From JAVBMV01 sp031552145 (GTDB taxonomy: Bacteria > Myxococcota > Myxococcia > Myxococcales > UBA5297): a stretch of DNA of 64,000 nucleotides. Each line of letters begins with the position of its first letter. Position 1 is the first letter of the stretch. The stretch is taken from NCBI GenBank assembly GCA_031552145.1, contig JAVBMV010000004.1, forward strand, positions 62,001-126,000. Reading direction: 5' to 3'. The notes below the pieces were generated by a model. That model was not told the DNA's origin, did not search any database, and saw only the letters and a list, made by a program, of their open reading frames with translations. The position numbers and the translations under genes are program-made. Shown here in pieces: positions 59,995-64,000 of the stretch.

Positions 59995-61413
59995 ATGTTC
60001 GACAAGCTTCGCGAGCACTGCGGCGTCTTCGGAATCTACGGCAACCCCGAGGCGGCGAATCTGGCCTACCTGGGCCTCCACGCGCTGCAACACCGAGGGC
60101 AAGAGGGCGCCGGGATCGTCTCCTCGGACGGCACCACGCTACACCAGCACACCGCGATGGGGCTCGTGGCCGACTGCTTCGACCAGCGGATCCTGGCGTC
60201 GCTGCCGGGCAGCGCTGCCATCGGGCACGTCCGCTACTCGACGACAGGCGGCAACGACATGCGCAATGTCCAGCCCTTCGTCGCGCGCTGGTCGGGCGGC
60301 GCGCTCGCCGTCGCCCACAACGGTAACCTGGTCAACAACGAGCAGCTGCGCCTTCAACTCGAGTACCAGGGCGCCATCTTTTCGACCAGCTCCGACACCG
60401 AGACCATCATTCACCTCGTGGCCCGCTCGCATGCCGGCGACATCACCGCCCGTATCAGCGAGGCATTGCAGCACATCAAGGGCGCCGCGAGCCTGCTCTT
60501 TCTCACCGAACGGTCGCTGATCGGCGTGAGGGATCCCTTCGGCTTCCGCCCCCTGGTGCTCGGAAGACTCCAGAAGAGCTACGTCCTCGCCTCGGAGACC
60601 TGCGCGCTCGATCTCATCGAGGCGGAGTTTATCCGCGAGATCGAGCCGGGCGAGATGGTGGTGATCGACGAGGAGGGGGTGCGCTCACTGCGCCCCTTCG
60701 CGCCGGTGAAGCAGCTCGGGCGCTGCATCTTCGAGCTCATCTATTTCGCGCGCCCCGACTCGGTGGTCTTCGGCCACCCCGTCGCCGCGGTGCGCAAGAA
60801 CTTCGGGCGGCAGCTGGCGCGGCAGCATCCGGTGGAGGCCGACTTGGTTATCCCTGTCCCCGACAGCGGCACGGCGGCCGCGATCGGCTACTCGGAAGAG
60901 AGCGGTCTCCCCTTCGACCTGGGGCTCATCCGCAGCCACTATGTGGGGCGCACCTTCATCGAGCCGCAGCACTCGATCCGCCACTTCGGCGTAAAGCTGA
61001 AGCTCTCGGCGGTCGCCTCGACGCTGCGCGGCAAGCGGGTAGTGGTCGTGGATGACTCGATCGTCCGGGGCACCACTTCGCGCAAGATCATCAAGGTGCT
61101 GCGCGCCGCGGGGGCCACCGAAGTCCATGTGCGGATCTCCAGCCCCCCCACGAGCTGGCCCTGTTTCTACGGGATCGATACGCCCACGCGCCAAGAGTTG
61201 ATCGCGGCCTCGCACGGCGTGGACGAGATCGCCCGCTACCTCACCGCCGACTCGCTGGGCTACCTCTCGCTCGAAGGCATGAGGAGTGCCGCGGGCGAGT
61301 CCGAGGGCTGGTGTGACGCCTGTTTCTCGGGCAGCTACCCCATCGACTTCGCAAAGCCCTCCCCGGCCAGCGTCAAGCCGCAGAATCCCGGCTCTCCTGA
61401 CCAGGGGGCGTAA
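59995..61413 (+). CDS. purF: amidophosphoribosyltransferase (Fe-S type)
   Basis: 472 residues from the ATG at 59995 (aaggatgg upstream); 59989 is an alternative. The N-terminal nucleophile is Cys9 after MFDKLREH, so an eight-residue propeptide must be removed, as in the Bacillus enzyme. Glutaminase motifs CGVFGIYG, HRGQEGAGI, IGHVRYST and AHNGNLVNN are present, and the PRPP site is VVVVDDSIVRGTT (349-361). C244, C390, C440 and C443 match the 4Fe-4S ligands of the oxygen-sensitive type. It makes phosphoribosylamine, the first purine step. It ends inside the 3' end of the convergent kinase gene (41-bp overlap). Confidence 0.97.
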   Translation: MFDKLREHCGVFGIYGNPEAANLAYLGLHALQHRGQEGAGIVSSDGTTLHQHTAMGLVADCFDQRILASLPGSAAIGHVRYSTTGGNDMRNVQPFVARWSGGALAVAHNGNLVNNEQLRLQLEYQGAIFSTSSDTETIIHLVARSHAGDITARISEALQHIKGAASLLFLTERSLIGVRDPFGFRPLVLGRLQKSYVLASETCALDLIEAEFIREIEPGEMVVIDEEGVRSLRPFAPVKQLGRCIFELIYFARPDSVVFGHPVAAVRKNFGRQLARQHPVEADLVIPVPDSGTAAAIGYSEESGLPFDLGLIRSHYVGRTFIEPQHSIRHFGVKLKLSAVASTLRGKRVVVVDDSIVRGTTSRKIIKVLRAAGATEVHVRISSPPTSWPCFYGIDTPTRQELIAASHGVDEIARYLTADSLGYLSLEGMRSAAGESEGWCDACFSGSYPIDFAKPSPASVKPQNPGSPDQGA

Positions 61414-62752
61414 GCGGCAGCGCGCTCTCGAGCGCCACTTGGAGCGGCGGCAGCGCACGGGCGCCCGCGATGAGCAGGGCGCCCCGCTCCATGGGCAGGA
61501 CCTCGCGCGCGGCCTCATAGTACTGCTCGAGGACGGCGTCGAAGTCCGGCAGCCGCTCCTCGCGCCGCTCTTCGCACATGCGCTCGAGGAGCGCGTCGAA
61601 CGCGGCGCCCAGGCCGGGCACCTCCTCCGACGCGGGGCGCGAGCGTCTCCCCGGAAGGTGGCCTGTGAGGAGTTCGTAGAGGAGCACCCCTGCCGAATAG
61701 ACGTCGGCGGAGGGGAGCGGGGTCATGCTCTCCTTGTGCGAGAGAAGTAGCTCGGGCGCGCGATAGGGCAGCCCCTCTATCCCGAGGAGCAGCCTGGGCA
61801 GCCCGCTCATGGGCCCCACCTCCACGACGCGCGCGATGCCGAAATCGGCGAGGAGCAGGTTGCGGGGCTGGCCCGGCGCGGGCGCGTCGAAGAGGACGTT
61901 CTCCGGCTTCAGATCTCCGTGTACCAACCCCTGCGCATGCGCCGCGCGAAGCGCGTGGCAGAGCTGCAGGAAGAGCCGCAGCGCTTCGCCAAGGGAGGGA
62001 GACGCGGCCTCCGTAGGCCTGGGCTGTGCGCTCATCTGCTGCCTCAGGTTTCCACCCGCGCAGTAGTCCATGGCGTAGCTCGGGAGCTCCGCGCCGCACC
62101 ACTGCTCTACCAGGCGCACCACGCAGGGATGGCTGACGGCCGCCTGCGCCTGGAGCGCGTCGGAGAGACGCCTCGCCACCTCCTCCCGCTTGAGGAAGGT
62201 GAGGGTGTCGAAGAGATTCTTCAGCTCCTTGATCGCCACCTCTCGAGCCAGCGGCAGATGCCTGGCGCGATAGACAAGGGCGAGCGGCCCCTCTCCGATC
62301 AGGTCGTAGCGCGCGAAAGAGGCGGCCTGGGGCGCGCCGAACCACGAGAGGGCACGCCCCGAAGAGAGGACGGAGGTGGTCGTTGTCGAGGTCGCGGGCG
62401 AGGCCCCCGACGAGAGCGAGGGCCTCGCCTCTTCCCGCCGCGGCGCTTCGTGGCGCGTGCCGCGCTCGAGTCGTGCCAGCTCCTCGAGCCGACCCAGGTC
62501 CTCCTGCTCGGCGATGCGCTCCCCCGAATCGGTCAAGGCAACGGTGGCATCAGGCGAGAGCGACACCAGCCCATTTCTTCTGAGAAAGGAATACCAGCCT
62601 TCGAAGCCCAGCGCGCTCGGGAGCGACTCGCTCACCTCGTCCAACCGGTTGGAGCGCCCCTGCCGGACGTTGTCGCGCAGCGCGCAGAGCGCCCGCATCG
62701 CCTCGCGCGCGAGCGCGTCGGCGCCTTCGCCCGCCTCTCTCTCTCGCACCAT
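61373..62752 (-). CDS. Ser/Thr protein kinase with N-terminal winged-helix-like domain
   Basis: 459 residues. Residues 1-90 (RALCALRDNVRQGRSNRLDEVSES..., RRNGLVSLSPDATVALTDSGERIAE) look helix-rich with a possible wing, then a Ser/Thr-rich linker (about 105-130). The kinase domain (about 148-415) has a glycine-loop (GEGPLALVYRA), Lys175 (VAIKEL), the catalytic loop HGDLKPEN (278-285, Arg replaced by Gly as in many bacterial Hanks kinases), DFG (303-305) and PYRAPE. There is no transmembrane segment, so it is soluble. The 3' end overlaps purF by 41 bp. The PP2C fusion at 46703 is a plausible but unlinked antagonist. Confidence 0.9.
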   Translation of the reverse strand: MVREREAGEGADALAREAMRALCALRDNVRQGRSNRLDEVSESLPSALGFEGWYSFLRRNGLVSLSPDATVALTDSGERIAEQEDLGRLEELARLERGTRHEAPRREEARPSLSSGASPATSTTTTSVLSSGRALSWFGAPQAASFARYDLIGEGPLALVYRARHLPLAREVAIKELKNLFDTLTFLKREEVARRLSDALQAQAAVSHPCVVRLVEQWCGAELPSYAMDYCAGGNLRQQMSAQPRPTEAASPSLGEALRLFLQLCHALRAAHAQGLVHGDLKPENVLFDAPAPGQPRNLLLADFGIARVVEVGPMSGLPRLLLGIEGLPYRAPELLLSHKESMTPLPSADVYSAGVLLYELLTGHLPGRRSRPASEEVPGLGAAFDALLERMCEERREERLPDFDAVLEQYYEAAREVLPMERGALLIAGARALPPLQVALESALPLTPPGQESRDSAA

Positions 62753-62833
62753 CCCGCCTCCCCCAAGTCGCGCGCCGCATCAGCGGCGAGGTGAGCCAAG
62801 AGGCTTCTTAGGGAGGCGCCGGCGGTTATTGAT

Positions 62834-64000
62834 TCACCCGATGGGGGCGGCGGGGAGGAGCGCTTCGGCCCGCGCCTCCGGCTCCGCGACGCCCGCGCGC
62901 CTGAAGAGCTGCAGCGCTCGTTCGCGCTCCCCCGCCTTGGCGGCGCACTCCGCGGCCCGCTCCCAGCTGCCAAGCTGCTCGAAGAGGCGCGCCGCGTCGG
63001 CGAAGCGACCGGCGCCCTCGTAGGACTCGGCCGCGAGGGGGAGCTCTCCAGAGCGCTCCAGCCAGCGGGCCGCCTCGCCGGGCTTCCCCTGCGATGCGCT
63101 CGCCTTGGCCTGCTCCGCCGCGAGGGCCACCGCCTCGGCGTCGCGCTTCGCGTCCTGGAGCCAGCGGAAGGCCAGCTCGGGGCGTGGCGCCAGCACCAGC
63201 TCGACCGCCTTCTCCACGTCACCATAGCCGCGCAGCAGCTCGCCCGCGCCCACGCGATCGCCCGCGGCGGCGCGCGCCTCGGCCTCGGCGCGCGCGCAGC
63301 GCAGGGCGTTTGCCTCGTCACCCGCCTCGCGGAAGGAGTCGGCGGCGCGCACCAGCTTACCGGCGCGCTCGAAGGCGATGGCCGCGTCGGCGTGCTGCTC
63401 CGAGCGCCGGTAGAGGTTGGCGATCTCCAGCCATTCGCCTCTGCCCGCGAGCAGATCCATGTAGAGATCCGCGCCGCCCGCGACCGACGCGCGCAGGAGC
63501 TGCTCGCGCGCCATGGAGAGCGGCATCCGGCGCGCCGCCTCGCGCGCCTCTTCGGCCTTGCCAAGCTGGAGCGCCAGGCGGAGCCAGGCGCGCAGGTCCC
63601 CGCACTCTTTGTGGATCGCCAGGGCGCGCTCCTTCTCGCCCTTCTGCTCGAGCAGGCGCGCCGCCTCGGCCCGCTTTCCCTCCCGAAGAAGCAGCTCGGC
63701 CGCCTCGCTCCATTCGCCCGCACCTTGGAGCAACGCCATCGCGGGGCCTGTCTTGCCGGCCGCGGCGTAGAGCATGGCCGCGCGTCGGTCGTCAGAGAGA
63801 GCGCGCCAGATATCGCCCACCAGCCCTAGAACATCTCTGCGCAGCTGTTCCCGATCGACGGCGGGCTTCTGCGGAGCGGGGGGCGCCGCCCCTTCGTTCG
63901 AAGTTTCGGCGCCTTCGGATGCGCTTTCGGGCGTGGGCTCCGGCACTGGATCGGGCATCGATTCTGGAACGGGCACCGGCGCGGCGGCGGTCGTCTGCCT
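62834..64000 (-). CDS. TPR-like helical repeat protein, 5' end outside window
   Basis: The frame is open to the right edge; the only visible start-like codon is a GTG at 63976, but the reading continues upstream as Gln/Thr/Ala without a stop, so the gene is likely truncated. After a Pro/Glu-rich disordered segment, at least nine helical hairpins of 25-35 residues follow, rich in the TPR-type A..LY..AG....A..L pattern (DRRAAMLYAAAGKTGPAMALLQGAG, EAARWLERSGELPLAAESYEGAGRFADAARLFEQLG). No membrane segment is visible. Likely a protein-protein scaffold. Same strand as the kinase downstream, 81 nt away. Confidence 0.78.
   Translation of the reverse strand, partial: RQTTAAAPVPVPESMPDPVPEPTPESASEGAETSNEGAAPPAPQKPAVDREQLRRDVLGLVGDIWRALSDDRRAAMLYAAAGKTGPAMALLQGAGEWSEAAELLLREGKRAEAARLLEQKGEKERALAIHKECGDLRAWLRLALQLGKAEEAREAARRMPLSMAREQLLRASVAGGADLYMDLLAGRGEWLEIANLYRRSEQHADAAIAFERAGKLVRAADSFREAGDEANALRCARAEAEARAAAGDRVGAGELLRGYGDVEKAVELVLAPRPELAFRWLQDAKRDAEAVALAAEQAKASASQGKPGEAARWLERSGELPLAAESYEGAGRFADAARLFEQLGSWERAAECAAKAGERERALQLFRRAGVAEPEARAEALLPAAPIG

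Overview
The window is GC-rich and gene-dense. It looks chromosomal and comes from a Gram-negative bacterium of the Myxococcota/Bradymonadota type (former Deltaproteobacteria). This is inferred from gene content: a yajC-secD-secF operon, many predicted lipoproteins, an outer-membrane beta-barrel, Asp/Gly-rich linkers followed by Cys-rich modules, a eukaryote-like Ser/Thr kinase and PP2C phosphatase, several stand-alone signalling proteins, and a small ribbon-helix-helix protein of a type common in myxobacteria. I see no insertion sequences, phage genes, CRISPR arrays or rRNA genes. The only RNA gene found is tRNA-Ala(GGC).

Layout. 1-4.1 kb: the 3' part of a Cys-rich secreted protein, typA, a two-way terminator and the tRNA. 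4.2-8.6 kb: a membrane metallophosphoesterase coupled to a PHA-system protein, an HD-GYP c-di-GMP phosphodiesterase, a small RHH protein and an MFS transporter. 8.6-17.5 kb: mostly housekeeping (xseA, a yebC-type regulator, prs, pyrimidine-nucleoside phosphorylase, a GIY-YIG protein) plus an orphan histidine kinase coupled to an M16 peptidase. 17.6-20.3 kb: small envelope proteins (Cys-rich lipoprotein, an MsrB-like protein without the usual active site, a periplasmic protein, a zinc-ribbon protein, a haem-c lipoprotein). 20.4-29.2 kb, minus strand: nadE, a diguanylate cyclase, a YgiQ-type radical SAM protein and a large hybrid kinase with two tandem periplasmic ligand-binding modules. 29.5-37.2 kb: one gene for a 2546-residue lipoprotein with about 16 beta-sandwich-like repeats. 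37.2-44.2 kb: YhcH-like protein, rmuC, type-4 uracil-DNA glycosylase, secF-secD-yajC, nfo. 44.3-52.1 kb, minus strand: a Cys-rich modular lipoprotein, a PP2C/cyclic-nucleotide-domain fusion, a VWA lipoprotein, a small unknown protein and an HExxH peptidase lipoprotein. 52.2-58.6 kb: a tight five-gene operon (ABC ATPase, two FtsX/MacB-type permeases, LolA-like periplasmic protein, outer-membrane beta-barrel). 58.6-64 kb: a ceramidase-like protein, purF, a Ser/Thr kinase and a TPR-like protein that runs off the window.

How it fits together. The five-gene operon at 52-58.6 kb is the best candidate for a less-described system: a complete inner-membrane-to-outer-membrane path for lipid or lipoprotein. 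The second theme is a set of secreted Cys-rich lipoproteins that share a 'CG..DNCG...DCG' or 'ECG.DGCGG' motif. The third is signalling proteins with unusual architectures or missing key residues. Genes are packed so tightly that five of nine convergent protein-gene pairs overlap. Most long reading frames opposite real genes are GC-driven shadows and are not listed as features.
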